From contig CAVZFD010000004.1 of NCBI GenBank assembly GCA_963774455.1, positions 744,001-808,000 on the forward strand: a stretch of DNA of 64,000 nucleotides, read 5' to 3'. Made by a program: the position numbers and the translations under genes. Each line of letters opens with the position of its first letter. The first letter of the stretch is position 1. The stretch comes from DATFVA01 sp963774455. GTDB lineage: Bacteria; Bacteroidota; Ignavibacteria; Ignavibacteriales; Ignavibacteriaceae. This document shows positions 43,368-52,950 of this stretch, one piece after another. A model generated the notes under the pieces. That model saw only the letters and a list, made by a program, of their open reading frames with translations. It did no database searches and was not told where the DNA came from.

Positions 43368-45350
43368 ATGTTCCGCAGGCTCGTATTACCTTTTATTATT
43401 TTGGCTTCCCTTCTTCTCAGTTCCTGTACGCCAAAACAAGCTGACATAGTAGTAGCAAAATTTGATGATGAACAGATTAAGATGAACGAATTCGAAAAAA
43501 TGTATGCAAAGAATTCAGGCAGTTATGACGAGGCAAAGAATGATAGTCTCTCACAGCTAAAGAACTTTCTTGATCTATACGTTAATTTCAAAATGAAGCT
43601 GAGGGACGCAAGTGTCCGCGGCTTTGATTCAAACCCTGAACTGAACCAGGAACTAAAGGATTATGAAAAGAAAGTAGGCGTTTCCTATATCCTTGAAAAG
43701 CAGATACTTGAACCGGGTTTAAAGAACCTTTATGATAAAAGGAAATATGAGCTTCGTGTAAGCCACCTGATGATCAGGCCGGATTCCAACGGCGATCAGG
43801 CTGCAAAAGAACGTGCAGTCGCTATTCTCGACAGCATTAAGCACGGGGCAAGCTTCTCTGATATGGTGAAGAAATATTCGGATGACACCTATTCTAAAAA
43901 CATCGGTGGTGATATTTATTATGTTACTGCCGGACTCCTGCCTCCCGAATTCGAAGATGCCGCTTATGCTACTGCCGTGGACAGCATCTATCCATCGGTT
44001 GTTCATTCACGCTATGGCTATCACATTATTAAAGTTACCGATAAAAGAGAGCGGATACCCCAGATTAAAGCGAGTCACATCCTTGTTAATTTTAATAATC
44101 CTGAAGGACAGGTTGATACGGCTTATGCCAGGGCAAAAATCGATACTGTTATGCAGAAGATCAAGGCCGGAGAGGATTTTGCCGAGCTTGCAAAGCAGTA
44201 TTCCAACGATTCAGGATCTGCAAAAAACGGCGGTGATCTCGGATTCTTTGGAAGGCGTATGATGGTTAAGGAATTTGATGAGGCTGCGTTTAACCTTAAA
44301 CCGGGAGAAGTCTCAGACGTTGTAAGAACTAATTTCGGCTATCATATAATAAAGGTAACCGAGCAGAAGCCATATCCTTCCTTTGATCAGGATAAAGAAG
44401 AGCTTGAAAAGATCTTCAAACAGACAAGGTACCAGACCGAGTACGATTCGCTTATAGATAAGCTGAAAGACCAATACGGATTCCATTTAAATGAACAGGT
44501 GCTGGCAGAAGTTCTTAAAAATGCAGATTCATTAAGAGTTGGCAGTCAGATAAAAAATTACGATGCTCTTAAAGATCAGCCCCTGGTTACGTATAATAAA
44601 ATCGATACGATCAGAGTCCAGGCGGCTATCGAAAGCATGAATTCCGAACGCCAGTTTATGAACAGGGTGATAGATTCAAACATTCTTAATTCAGTAATAA
44701 ATAAGGTTGTTGGCGATAGTCTGCTTGCTGTGGCTGCTCTTGATCTCGACAAAACCGATCCTGAATTTGCAGCTCTGATGGATGATTACCGCAACGGGAT
44801 ATATGTATTCAAGCTGCAGGATGATGAGGTCTGGAGCAAGATCAATGCCGACAGCACAAAGCTGTATGACTATTATGAGAAGACAAAAGATAAATATGTA
44901 TGGCCCGACAGGATAAACTTCAGCGAAATTTTCACAAAAAGCGATTCCCTTATCCACGTTTATTATACAGAACTGCAGAACGGAGCAGACTTCGATTCAC
45001 TCGCTTCTAACTACACAGAACACAACAATATGAAACCGAAAGCAGGCAACTACGGACTGGTTGCTATTGATTATTCACCGCTTGCTTCCAAAACAAATGA
45101 ACTCCTTTCACAGCCCGGAACATATTCGGAACCATTTGCTTCTTCCGGCGGTTTTGTGATTGTGAAGCTCATTGCAAAAGATCCATCACATCCGAAAACT
45201 TTTGAGGACGCAAAAGCAGAAGTGTCGGGTGCTTACCAGGAAGCTGAATCGAAGAGACTCGAGCAGGCATACCTTGAAAGCCTGAAGAAGAGGTACGATC
45301 CTCAACTTTATTACGATACACTTGAACAAGCTTTTAAAGACACAGAGTAA
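43368..45350 (+). CDS. Parvulin-type PPIase lipoprotein with repeated domains
   Basis: The 660-residue protein has a lipoprotein signal ending in LLSSC and two clear parvulin domains at about 122-225 (SHLMI start) and 228-336 (ASHILV start, GGDLGFFG, FGYHIIKV). A degenerate third lies near the C-terminus (about 505-630). It should aid folding of outer-membrane proteins in the periplasm, as PpiD or SurA do. It overlaps the next gene by 29 bases and begins a three-gene folding operon. Confidence 0.92.
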   Translation: MFRRLVLPFIILASLLLSSCTPKQADIVVAKFDDEQIKMNEFEKMYAKNSGSYDEAKNDSLSQLKNFLDLYVNFKMKLRDASVRGFDSNPELNQELKDYEKKVGVSYILEKQILEPGLKNLYDKRKYELRVSHLMIRPDSNGDQAAKERAVAILDSIKHGASFSDMVKKYSDDTYSKNIGGDIYYVTAGLLPPEFEDAAYATAVDSIYPSVVHSRYGYHIIKVTDKRERIPQIKASHILVNFNNPEGQVDTAYARAKIDTVMQKIKAGEDFAELAKQYSNDSGSAKNGGDLGFFGRRMMVKEFDEAAFNLKPGEVSDVVRTNFGYHIIKVTEQKPYPSFDQDKEELEKIFKQTRYQTEYDSLIDKLKDQYGFHLNEQVLAEVLKNADSLRVGSQIKNYDALKDQPLVTYNKIDTIRVQAAIESMNSERQFMNRVIDSNILNSVINKVVGDSLLAVAALDLDKTDPEFAALMDDYRNGIYVFKLQDDEVWSKINADSTKLYDYYEKTKDKYVWPDRINFSEIFTKSDSLIHVYYTELQNGADFDSLASNYTEHNNMKPKAGNYGLVAIDYSPLASKTNELLSQPGTYSEPFASSGGFVIVKLIAKDPSHPKTFEDAKAEVSGAYQEAESKRLEQAYLESLKKRYDPQLYYDTLEQAFKDTE

Positions 45351-46143
45351 AATATTTCTTTTAATCCTCGCCGCGGCCGTAATAAACGGCTGCGGTAAGG
45401 AACGGCCTGAAAAAGAATATATAGCCAGGGTGAATGATTCGTACTTTACGAAAAATGACATGGCTATGATAGTTGATTCAGGTTATGGTAAGAATCTATA
45501 CCGGAACGAAATAGTAAGAAACTGGATAAATGAGGAACTTCTTTACCAGGAGGCAAAAAGCTCGGGGATCCTGAAGAATGAAGATTTTCTCAGAACGAAA
45601 ATTGAATCTGAAAAGAGGCTTGCAATTACGTTTTTCGTCGATAAACTCTTCAAAGAGGAACAGTTGTCGATAGAACCCTCTGAAGTTAAGGATTATTACG
45701 ATAAACACCGGGATAACTTTAAACTTTTTCATAATGCTTTTCTTGTAAACCTTGTACAGTTTAATGACGAGGACAAGGCGATCAGTTTCAGGGAAGATGC
45801 TTTCACTAATGGATGGCAAAATTCTGCCGAATCGTTTAAAAGCGACTCAAATATAGTTTCTATTGAAAATACAAAGCTTGTTTACGAATATGAGATTCAG
45901 CCTGCCGACCTTGTCCGTATCATAAGAGAGCTTCTGCCGGGGGAGATAAGCATTGTGATAAATGACGGTATGGGAAATTATTTTATTGTGCAGCTGCTGG
46001 AAAAATATGCGCGGGGCAGTACTCCTCCCTATGAAATTATTGATGATCTTGTGCGCAGCAGATTTGTAGCATCGGAGAAGGAACAGTTTATTAAAAATTA
46101 CGTACAAGATTTATATTCCAAAAACGATATAGAAGTAAAATAG
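45322..46143 (+). CDS. SurA-N-like PPIase-related lipoprotein
   Basis: The 273-residue protein starts from a TTG within the previous gene's end and has a lipoprotein signal with the INGC lipobox. The rest is a SurA-like N-terminal helical domain with a degenerate parvulin part lacking the usual HI-L-x-x and GGDLG words. It probably acts as a chaperone without catalytic PPIase activity. Its place between two PPIase genes supports a shared outer-membrane folding job. Confidence 0.8.
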   Translation: MNKLLKTQSKIFLLILAAAVINGCGKERPEKEYIARVNDSYFTKNDMAMIVDSGYGKNLYRNEIVRNWINEELLYQEAKSSGILKNEDFLRTKIESEKRLAITFFVDKLFKEEQLSIEPSEVKDYYDKHRDNFKLFHNAFLVNLVQFNDEDKAISFREDAFTNGWQNSAESFKSDSNIVSIENTKLVYEYEIQPADLVRIIRELLPGEISIVINDGMGNYFIVQLLEKYARGSTPPYEIIDDLVRSRFVASEKEQFIKNYVQDLYSKNDIEVK

Positions 46144-46150
46144 GTGTTAA

Positions 46151-47422
46151 ATGAAATTAAAGATCCTGGCAGTACTTTTTTTTACGGCCGGCATTATGCA
46201 TGCACAGCAGGTGCTGGATAAGATAGTTGCTGTTGTTGATAATGAAATAATTACGGAGAGTGAGCTGAATTTCCAGGCAAACCTGCTTGCCACCCGTTAT
46301 GGTGTTTCGCCCGATTCCCCCCAGTTTAAAAGACAGACTCTCAACTCGATGATAGAGGAAAAGCTTGCTTATGCCCAGGCGAACCTTGATTCCATAGAAG
46401 TTACCGATGAGGAAGTTGACAAGCGTATTGATTACCAGATTCAACTTTTTATCCAGCAGTACGGGTCGACTGAGCGCGTCGAACAGGTTTATGGTATGAG
46501 CATAGAAAAAATAAAACGCGAGCTACGCGATGATGTGAGGAAGAACCTGATGGTTCAGAAGCTGCGCGAAAAGAATTTCGGCACCGTTGAGGCAACAAGA
46601 CGCGATGTTGAAGAATTTTTCGATAAGTACAAAGACAGTCTCGGCGTAATACCCGAAAAAGTTCAGATAGCTCATATATTCAGATCTCCGAAAACATCGA
46701 CAGAAGCAAAGGAGAAAGCGCGGCAGTTTGCACAATCGATACTGGATTCCATTAAGAACGGTTCCGACTTCGCGGAGATGGCGAAGAAATACTCCGAGGA
46801 TCCGGGCAGCGCCAAAGAAGGAGGCGATCTCGGTTTCGTAAAAAAAGGGGTATTCTATCCGCAGTTTGAGTCGGCTGCCTATGCACTTCAGCCCGGTGAA
46901 TTATCGGGTATTGTAGAATCCCCGGTAGGTTATCACATCATTCAACTGATTGAGAAAAGAGGAGAGTCAATTCACGCAAGGCATATACTCATTAAAATAA
47001 AAGCCGATGAGAATGCCGATCTTAAGGCAATTGACTTCCTTACAGCGGTAAGAGACAGTATAATTAATCACGACAGTACCTTCGCTTACTATGCGAAGAA
47101 GTACAGCGAGGATCAGGATACAGCTCCTTTCGGCGGCGAGCTTGGAACATTCTATATCAACCAGCTTGATAAGAGTGTGCTGGATGCTGTATCAAAACTT
47201 AAGCCCGGGGATATCAGCTTTCCCAAAAGGTATGAATACTCCACCGGGAATTACGGCTATCACATAATTCATCTCGAGGACAGAACACCGCAGCACGCTC
47301 CCGATCTCAACAAGGATTACGCTGACATTAAAAAACTTGCGGATGAATATAAAAGGCAGCAGAAATACCAGGCATGGATCGAGAGTCTGAAGAGCAAGAT
47401 CTATTACGACATAAGATTGTAA
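46151..47422 (+). CDS. surA: SurA-type periplasmic chaperone/peptidyl-prolyl isomerase
   Basis: The 423-residue protein has a signal peptide (AGIMHAQQ, about 18) and an N-terminal SurA core (VLDKIVAVVDNEIITESEL). Two parvulin domains follow, at about 170-275 (AHIFRSP, GGDLGFVK, GYHIIQL) and 275-380 (ARHILIK, GGELGTF, GYHIIHL). It should escort outer-membrane barrels to the assembly machine. It lies eight bases after the preceding lipoprotein gene. Confidence 0.92.
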   Translation: MKLKILAVLFFTAGIMHAQQVLDKIVAVVDNEIITESELNFQANLLATRYGVSPDSPQFKRQTLNSMIEEKLAYAQANLDSIEVTDEEVDKRIDYQIQLFIQQYGSTERVEQVYGMSIEKIKRELRDDVRKNLMVQKLREKNFGTVEATRRDVEEFFDKYKDSLGVIPEKVQIAHIFRSPKTSTEAKEKARQFAQSILDSIKNGSDFAEMAKKYSEDPGSAKEGGDLGFVKKGVFYPQFESAAYALQPGELSGIVESPVGYHIIQLIEKRGESIHARHILIKIKADENADLKAIDFLTAVRDSIINHDSTFAYYAKKYSEDQDTAPFGGELGTFYINQLDKSVLDAVSKLKPGDISFPKRYEYSTGNYGYHIIHLEDRTPQHAPDLNKDYADIKKLADEYKRQQKYQAWIESLKSKIYYDIRL

Positions 47423-47441
47423 AAATTAAAAGGAACTGGAT

Positions 47442-48437
47442 TTGAAAGTAACCGGTGAAGGCGATGTTCAGCTGGTAGAAAAGCTGAACGAGAAAGTCAC
47501 AAAGACAAAGCAGGAAATCGCGAAAATAATAATCGGGCAGGAAGCGATTATAGATCAGCTGATCATATCCCTTCTCTCACGCGGGCATTGTCTGCTGGTG
47601 GGTGTGCCGGGACTTGCGAAGACACTCCTCATTAAAACACTTGCCGAAGTAATGGATCTTAAGTTCAGCCGTATTCAGTTTACGCCCGATCTTATGCCCG
47701 GCGATATTACAGGTACAGAGCTGGTTGAAGAAGATCCCGTCTCGCGGAAGAGAAATTTCCGTTTTGTTGAAGGTCCCATTTTCGCCAACGTTATCCTTGC
47801 CGATGAAATAAACAGGACACCCCCTAAAACCCAGGCAGCGCTTCTTGAGGCGATGCAGGAACACAGGGTGACCACCGCAGGAGTTACGAAGGTTTTATCC
47901 GAACCATTTTTCGTGCTTGCAACCCAGAACCCGATTGAGCAGGAAGGTACATACCCGCTTCCGGAAGCTCAGCTCGACAGGTTTATGTTCAACCTATGGC
48001 TCGATTACCCCACGTTTGAGGAGGAAAAGAAGATTGTACAGACAACCACAAGCGAGTATAAAGCTGAGCTGGCAAAGGTTGTAACCGCAGATGAAATTAT
48101 AATGTTCCAGGATCTTGTCAGAAAGGTGCCCGTTTCAGATAATGTAACAGAATTTGCAGTCAGGGCCGCTAACCTTACACGTCCCACCAACGATTCCTCT
48201 CCCCAGTTTATAAAGGATTGGATTACATGGGGGGCCGGACCAAGAGCCTCTCAGTACCTTGTAATGGCTGCTAAAACCCGTGCTGTTATGAACGGGAGGT
48301 ACACACCCAATATTGACGACGTTAAATTCGCTATGACACCGGTGCTGCGTCACCGCATCATAACAAACTTCAGTGCAGAAGCCGACGGCATCAGCTCCAC
48401 AGACGTCATCGAAAAGCTTGTAAAAGAACTCGATTAG
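47442..48437 (+). CDS. MoxR-family AAA+ ATPase
   Basis: The 331-residue ATPase has Walker A GVPGLAKT (54-61), Walker B VILADEINR and the family's AMQEHRVT and NPIEQEGTYPLPEAQLDRF words. MoxR proteins act as chaperones for metalloenzyme or envelope complexes, usually together with DUF58 and VWA-domain genes. Here those partners are absent; the next 500 bases are non-coding and the following genes are unrelated. The start is TTG 47442, 20 bases after surA. Confidence 0.94.
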   Translation: MKVTGEGDVQLVEKLNEKVTKTKQEIAKIIIGQEAIIDQLIISLLSRGHCLLVGVPGLAKTLLIKTLAEVMDLKFSRIQFTPDLMPGDITGTELVEEDPVSRKRNFRFVEGPIFANVILADEINRTPPKTQAALLEAMQEHRVTTAGVTKVLSEPFFVLATQNPIEQEGTYPLPEAQLDRFMFNLWLDYPTFEEEKKIVQTTTSEYKAELAKVVTADEIIMFQDLVRKVPVSDNVTEFAVRAANLTRPTNDSSPQFIKDWITWGAGPRASQYLVMAAKTRAVMNGRYTPNIDDVKFAMTPVLRHRIITNFSAEADGISSTDVIEKLVKELD

Positions 48438-48948
48438 TACGATCCCCGCGGCGGCTGGAAAGTTCATCTTGTACTTGTTCAGGTGACTACGGATCGATAA
48501 AATAATAAGCTCCGGGCGGCAATCGCTCCCTGCCTTTATTTCCCTTCGTTTATTAAAGCAAATTTTCAACTTTCATTAAATAAAAAAACCCCACATCGCT
48601 AAAGAAATATTTTTTCCGTAATTTCTACGAAAAATATAAGCGCCGTAATCCTTATTTTTATATGCAAATATCAGTTCATCAAGTATTGGATCGAATGTCG
48701 ATTGATTATTCATATTTTTAATTTTATACTTATCCAGAAGGAATTATTATATACGAGTTTTACCATAATAGTTGTGTTCAGTTCCAATTCTAAATAAAAA
48801 GATTGTATTTGACAATTGCGGAATTTCTCTTTTCTGTATAATTACAGTAAGCTTTTAATTGTACTCTTTTCTACCTACACGTAACGATTCCTAATAATAA
48901 TTTCTTAAAATTATAATCAATAATTAAAAAAATAATCCCAGGAACTAA
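48438..48948. other. Non-coding gap at an AT-rich boundary
   Basis: No convincing gene, tRNA or strong hairpin is seen in these 511 bases. The sequence becomes clearly AT-rich from about 48560, which marks the start of the accessory region. Confidence 0.5.
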
Positions 48949-50241
48949 TTGAAACTACATAATAAAATTCTAATAGGACTATTCGTTGGTTTATTTCTTG
49001 GGTTGCTATCTAATTTACTCATAGAAGACAAAGCACAAATTCTATGGCTGGTCAATTATATTTCATATCCTGTGGGACAGGTATTCCTGCGGATGATCTT
49101 TATGATTGTGATTCCACTAATTTTTGTTGCTATTGTCCTGGGTATTTCTGACTTCAGAGATATTCACAAGATTGGCAGGATTGGGGGAAAAGCGATAGCA
49201 TTTACTTTTGTCATCACCTCGATTTCAGTGCTGATTGGAATAGTTGCTGTCAATACATTTGAACCCGGCAGGCAAATTTCTGAAACAAATAGAAATGCTC
49301 TTATCCAAACTATAAATGGAAGTGAATCAATCACGCAAATAGTTGGGAAAGTAAAAGAATCAAAAGGTATAATCCAAATCATTATTGATATTGTTCCCCG
49401 AAATCCTTTTGCTGAAATCGTTTCTGCATTTGATCCGAATTATCAAGGTGGAGGTTTACTTTCTCTTATGTTTTTTGCTCTGGTCTTTGGGATTGCGATG
49501 TCCTTAGTAGATCCTAAAAAAACCGAAATATTGAATCAAAGCCTGCAAGGGATATATGATATTCTGATGAAGATCATTGATTTTGCAATGAAGCTCGCAC
49601 CATTTGGTGTCGCAGCTCTGATTTTTAGCACTACCTCGCAGCTTGGATTTCAAGTTTTATCTTTATTGGTGAGTTATATTTCTGTAGTACTTATTGCTCT
49701 TTTAATTCATATGATAGTTACTTATGGTATTATTCTGAAGTATTTTGTGAAAATCAATCCTATAGTTTTTATAAAAAATATATCTGAAGTAATAATCACT
49801 GCATTTTCAACAAGCTCTTCAAATGCAACCTTACCAACTTCAATACGGGTAACAAATGAAAAGTTTAAACTTGATAAGGATATAACAAATTTTGTCCTTA
49901 CAGTCGGCTCCACAGCTAATCAGAATGGAACAGCACTCTATGAGGGTATAACAGTATTATTTTTAGCCCAGTTTTATGGAATTGATCTATCAATTTCATC
50001 CCAATTAGTAATTATATTACTTTCCATCCTTGCCGGGATCGGGACTGCTGGTGTGCCAGGAGGCTCACTTCCCCTGGTTGTTGCACTACTTCAAACAGTT
50101 GGAATTCCCGCTGAGGGCATAGGAATTGTTTTAGGTGTTGATAGGGTATTAGATATGTCAAGAACGGTAGTAAACGTTACAGGAGATATAGTACTTACAT
50201 GCTGGATTGATAAATCTGAAAATAGTTTATCTTCAGTATGA
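48949..50241 (+). CDS. Dicarboxylate/amino acid:cation symporter (SDF family)
   Basis: The 430-residue inner-membrane carrier has the SDF family words AFSTSSSNATLPTS (hairpin HP1), GSTANQNGTALYEG (helix 7) and GIGTAGVPGGSLPLV (HP2). These bind a dicarboxylate, glutamate or neutral amino acid with sodium or protons. It has an unusually long polar loop near 90-130. A TTG start is used. It is in AT-rich DNA unlike the preceding region, hinting at transfer or a different expression class. Confidence 0.94.
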   Translation: MKLHNKILIGLFVGLFLGLLSNLLIEDKAQILWLVNYISYPVGQVFLRMIFMIVIPLIFVAIVLGISDFRDIHKIGRIGGKAIAFTFVITSISVLIGIVAVNTFEPGRQISETNRNALIQTINGSESITQIVGKVKESKGIIQIIIDIVPRNPFAEIVSAFDPNYQGGGLLSLMFFALVFGIAMSLVDPKKTEILNQSLQGIYDILMKIIDFAMKLAPFGVAALIFSTTSQLGFQVLSLLVSYISVVLIALLIHMIVTYGIILKYFVKINPIVFIKNISEVIITAFSTSSSNATLPTSIRVTNEKFKLDKDITNFVLTVGSTANQNGTALYEGITVLFLAQFYGIDLSISSQLVIILLSILAGIGTAGVPGGSLPLVVALLQTVGIPAEGIGIVLGVDRVLDMSRTVVNVTGDIVLTCWIDKSENSLSSV

Positions 50242-50480
50242 AGAACGTAATAATGATTATTTCGCTGTCGATATTGATCCCCTGAATTCTAAACAATTTC
50301 TAAACATAAGTTAATTATAGATCTATAATTTTATTGAAACTTAAAGAGAATTTACTTTTTTAGTAAAAGGACTCATAGCAAAAGCGCATCAGCATTTTGT
50401 AATCATAATACGAATGCTTAGTGTTTTTACCCGGCGTGAAACAAACAGTACTATTCATTTATTATTTACAAGGATTGTCT

Positions 50481-51125
50481 TTGGAATTTATAAACTACCT
50501 GGTAGATTTATTTCTACATCTCGATAAACATTTAAACGAAATCATACTACAATATGGCACACTTACTTATGCTATTTTGTTTGGGGTAATTTTCGCAGAA
50601 ACAGGTTTTGTCTTTACGCCTTTTCTCCCCGGTGACTCGCTTCTTTTTGCTGCCGGGACTTTTGCAGCAATCGGTTCTTTCAATGTTCATTTACTCTTTA
50701 TTTTGTTAAGTGTCGCTGCAATTTTAGGAGATACTTTAAACTATTGGATTGGGCATTATTTAGGTCCGAAAGTATTTGAAAGGAAAATTCGATTTTTGAA
50801 AAGGGAGCATTTAGAAAAAACACACCAATTTTATGAAAAGCATGGCGGCAAAACAATTATAATCGCAAGATTTATCCCAATTATCAGAACATTTGCACCA
50901 TTTGTCGCAGGTGTTGGTGCGATGACCTATTCAAAATTTATCTTGTTTAACATCGTCGGTGGAGTTTTGTGGAGCGCGCTGTTTATATATGGAGGTTATT
51001 TCTTCGGTAATTTAACGATTGTAAAAAATAATTTTTCAGTTGTAATTATAGTTATAATTTTTATTTCAATTCTTCCCGGAATAATTGAGTTTATTCGCCA
51101 TAAGTTTGCAATAAGAAATAAATAA
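50481..51125 (+). CDS. DedA/VTT-family membrane protein
   Basis: The 214-residue protein begins from TTG 50481, with AGGA upstream and the family start LEFINYLVDLFLHLDKHL. It carries the DedA signatures ETGFVFTPFLPGDSLLFA and ARFIPIIRTFAPFVAG. DedA proteins flip phospholipids or undecaprenyl-phosphate carriers across the inner membrane. The longer frame start (50421) adds a segment not typical of the family. Confidence 0.9.
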   Translation: MEFINYLVDLFLHLDKHLNEIILQYGTLTYAILFGVIFAETGFVFTPFLPGDSLLFAAGTFAAIGSFNVHLLFILLSVAAILGDTLNYWIGHYLGPKVFERKIRFLKREHLEKTHQFYEKHGGKTIIIARFIPIIRTFAPFVAGVGAMTYSKFILFNIVGGVLWSALFIYGGYFFGNLTIVKNNFSVVIIVIIFISILPGIIEFIRHKFAIRNK

Positions 51126-51267
51126 TTCATCCAAGCGAGTTAAGCACATTAGTTTTTAATCTTCTTCCCCGCATTAACAATTCGTATTGGTTGATAGTTG
51201 TTTGCTTTTGTCAATAATTATCAAAATCCAATATAACGTGTCCAAGCTGTCCGATATAACACGCATA

Positions 51268-52689
51268 TTAAACAGGGGACTGTTTTTTTCCGGCCCGGTA
51301 TTTCCAATAAAAATAAAACGGAAGACCGATTAAGATCAGGATCAATCCCATTGCAGCGTCTTCGGAATCAGAGATAAGCGAGTTAACCAGGAAAAGGAGC
51401 GAAAAAATAATAAAGATAGCCGGAACAATTGGATAGCCCCATACTTTATAAGGTCTCGGGGTGTCGGGCATTTTCTTCCGCAGTATAAATACCCCTACCG
51501 CTCCCAGCATATAAAATAACCATGTAGCAAAGATTACATAATCAGTAATAGTATCAAAAGAGCCGGAGAGTACCAAAACAGCAGACCAGAAACCCTGCAA
51601 TAAAAGTGATGTATATGGTGTTCCGAATTTAGGATGCACTTTCCCAAGAACGGTAAAAAACAGGTTATCCTTAGCCATTGCAAACTGAACCCGTGCGGAT
51701 GCCAGGATGCTGCCGTTCAGAGCCCCGAATGTAGAAATTATTACTGCAATGGAAATAACTGAAGCCCCTGCCGGTCCGAATATTTGTTGTGCCGCCGTTG
51801 CCGCTACAAGGGGTGATTTTGCCATAACATCTACCGGGAGGATATACAAATAAACAAAGTTCATAAGTAAATAAAGTCCCATAACAATGAGTGTTCCATA
51901 TAGCAGGGCCTTTGGAACATTTCTTTGAGGTTCTTTTATTTCTCCAGCCACAAAAGTTACATTATTCCATCCATCGTAAGCCCAAAACGCCCCGGCAAGT
52001 GCAAGTCCCAGTGCTGTAATAAATCCGTTTACAGTATTCTGAGGAATTGTAAAACCACTGCTTAAATTTGAAAAACTTCCGTTTCCTGAAGCAAGCAATA
52101 AACCCGCCAGAATGATCATCGAACCAATCTTAACAAAGGTTATTATAGTTTGCACCAATCCACCGAAGATCACTCCGATATAATTAACGGCAGTAAGAAA
52201 TATTATACAGAGTATAGCAGCAGCTTTCGGACCAAAATCAACAAAGGGATTTATATTACCTACAAAAGGCATAAAGACGCTAAAATCCAGCCAGCCAGAT
52301 GGAAGCTGGGGGTATTTAATAAAATATCCCAGATATTCTCCGAAAACATATGCAATTGCAGCCTGGCTTCCCGTTTGAATTACAGAAAAGATTGACCAGC
52401 CATAAATGAATGCAAAGCCATCACCATACATTTTTCTGAAATAAGCATATTGTCCGCCTGTTGCAGTGATCATCCCGGAAATTTCTGAATTTACGAGAGC
52501 CGCAATAAAGGTCATTATTCCGGCAACTATCCAGACTATGAGAAGAAATTCAGGTGAGCTGAGCTGTCCTGCCATTGTAGCAGGTTTTCTGAATATGCCC
52601 GAACCGATCATTGAGCCCGCAACAATCATTACAGCGGCGGTTAGGGTTAAACCGCGTACCAATTCTGTTTTTTTTTCGGTATTCTGCAT
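51268..52689 (-). CDS. APC-family amino acid permease (LAT/SteT-like)
   Basis: The 473-residue carrier has about twelve membrane helices and the family start GSMIGSGIFRKP, an unwound TM1 substrate site, then AYDGWNNVTFVAGEI near 237. It probably exchanges or imports neutral amino acids. It is one of two APC permeases on the same strand, separated by a non-coding spacer with a dispersed repeat, so they may not form one operon. Confidence 0.9.
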   Translation of the reverse strand: MQNTEKKTELVRGLTLTAAVMIVAGSMIGSGIFRKPATMAGQLSSPEFLLIVWIVAGIMTFIAALVNSEISGMITATGGQYAYFRKMYGDGFAFIYGWSIFSVIQTGSQAAIAYVFGEYLGYFIKYPQLPSGWLDFSVFMPFVGNINPFVDFGPKAAAILCIIFLTAVNYIGVIFGGLVQTIITFVKIGSMIILAGLLLASGNGSFSNLSSGFTIPQNTVNGFITALGLALAGAFWAYDGWNNVTFVAGEIKEPQRNVPKALLYGTLIVMGLYLLMNFVYLYILPVDVMAKSPLVAATAAQQIFGPAGASVISIAVIISTFGALNGSILASARVQFAMAKDNLFFTVLGKVHPKFGTPYTSLLLQGFWSAVLVLSGSFDTITDYVIFATWLFYMLGAVGVFILRKKMPDTPRPYKVWGYPIVPAIFIIFSLLFLVNSLISDSEDAAMGLILILIGLPFYFYWKYRAGKKQSPV

Positions 52690-52748
52690 TATGGCATTTG
52701 AAATTGGAAAATAAATTAATGATTAAAAAAGAAATATCAAACATTTAC

Positions 52749-52808
52749 GATTGAAGATTTTAGGATTGAGGATTGACGATTGAAGATTCTGTCGCCTGTC
52801 CGGCAGGC
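52749..52808. repeat. GATTGA-type repeat block plus GCCTG-CCGG-CAGGC palindrome
   Basis: Five or so GATTGAAGATT/GATTGAG words (52749-52788) match the block at 14108-14177. GCCTGTCCGGCAGGC (52794-52808) follows, a 5-bp-arm palindrome. No gene is in this spacer. Confidence 0.7.
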
Positions 52809-52950
52809 CTACAGCGAAACCGGAACTTTATACACAATTTTTAATTTCACAAAATTAACCTCATTGAATCAATTTACTATTTTTAATTCAATAATTACTT
52901 AATTATCGACTAACATATCAACTGTATAGTCACAATCTAATGTGACATCA

